Assembly: GCA_016927675.1 (NCBI GenBank)
Contig: JAFGMF010000065.1
Span: 1 to 5,995 of the forward strand
Source: Candidatus Cloacimonadota bacterium
GTDB lineage: Bacteria > Cloacimonadota > Cloacimonadia > Cloacimonadales > TCS61
Length of the DNA: 5,995 nucleotides
Reading direction: 5' to 3'
In this document: in pieces, positions 5,961 through 5,995 of the stretch
How positions within the stretch are numbered: position 1 is the stretch's first letter
Layout of the letters: every line of letters starts with the position of its first letter
Translations under genes and position numbers: made by a program
Notes under the pieces: generated by a model
The model's database searches: none
What the model saw: the letters and a program-made list of their open reading frames with translations, nothing else
What the model was told of the DNA's origin: nothing

Positions 5961-5995
5961 ATTGCTTCATCCCCAAAGGGGATTCGCAATGACGT
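5961..5995. repeat. Palindromic intergenic repeat, cut by the window end
   Basis: ATTGC (5961-5965) pairs with GCAAT (5986-5990), and ATCCCC (5969-5974) pairs with GGGGAT (5978-5983) around an AAA loop, leaving a small TTC/TC internal bulge. Read on the - strand it begins ACGTCATTGCGAATCCCC. GTCATTGCGA followed by a hairpin resembles a widespread class of dispersed intergenic repeats. It starts 17 bases after the ispF stop. It could slow or end transcription, but no T-run follows, so I do not call it an intrinsic terminator. Confidence 0.65.

Noticed and set aside
5961..5990. Intrinsic terminator after ispF
   Set aside because: The stem is good, but no T-run follows and the sequence fits a dispersed intergenic repeat better.

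Overview
The window looks like a chromosomal segment of a Gram-negative-type bacterium that uses the MEP isoprenoid pathway. GC is roughly 40-45% in the conserved genes I sampled. All supported genes are on the + strand. Intergenic repeats with a GTCATT-CGA core, together with a secreted beta-rich protein and an HD-GYP regulator, would fit an uncultured FCB-type lineage such as Cloacimonadota. That placement is only a weak inference, because no rRNA or diagnostic marker is present.

Layout. Bases 1-200 hold no convincing gene. Bases 211-675 encode a small, AT-rich, signal-peptide-bearing protein with beta-barrel-like strands and no recognised family. Bases 676-900 hold an out-of-frame, GC-richer remnant that still looks coding (ending at 764), then AT-rich DNA with a possible promoter. 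Bases 901-1899 encode an HD-GYP cyclic-di-GMP phosphodiesterase-type protein whose N-terminal receiver domain has lost its phosphorylation residues. Bases 1965-2028 are an imperfect tandem repeat that runs into the leader of the next gene.

Bases 2043-5943 form a tight three-gene block: ispD, a very long glmS-like gene and ispF. ispD and the glmS-like gene overlap by 20 bp, and 12 bp separate the latter from ispF. IspD and IspF are non-adjacent steps of the MEP pathway, which supplies IPP/DMAPP and so undecaprenyl-phosphate. GlmS makes glucosamine-6-phosphate, the entry to UDP-GlcNAc. Together the block supplies the lipid carrier and the amino sugar for cell-envelope polymers. The window ends in a palindromic intergenic repeat (5961-5995) that is cut by the edge.

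The most unusual object is the glmS-like protein. It has 907 residues, against about 608 in E. coli. Its catalytic cysteine is not next to the initiator Met but at residue 24, behind a strongly supported start, which implies a cleaved propeptide. It also carries large insertions between the glutaminase and SIS domains and inside the second SIS domain, while its catalytic residues are kept.
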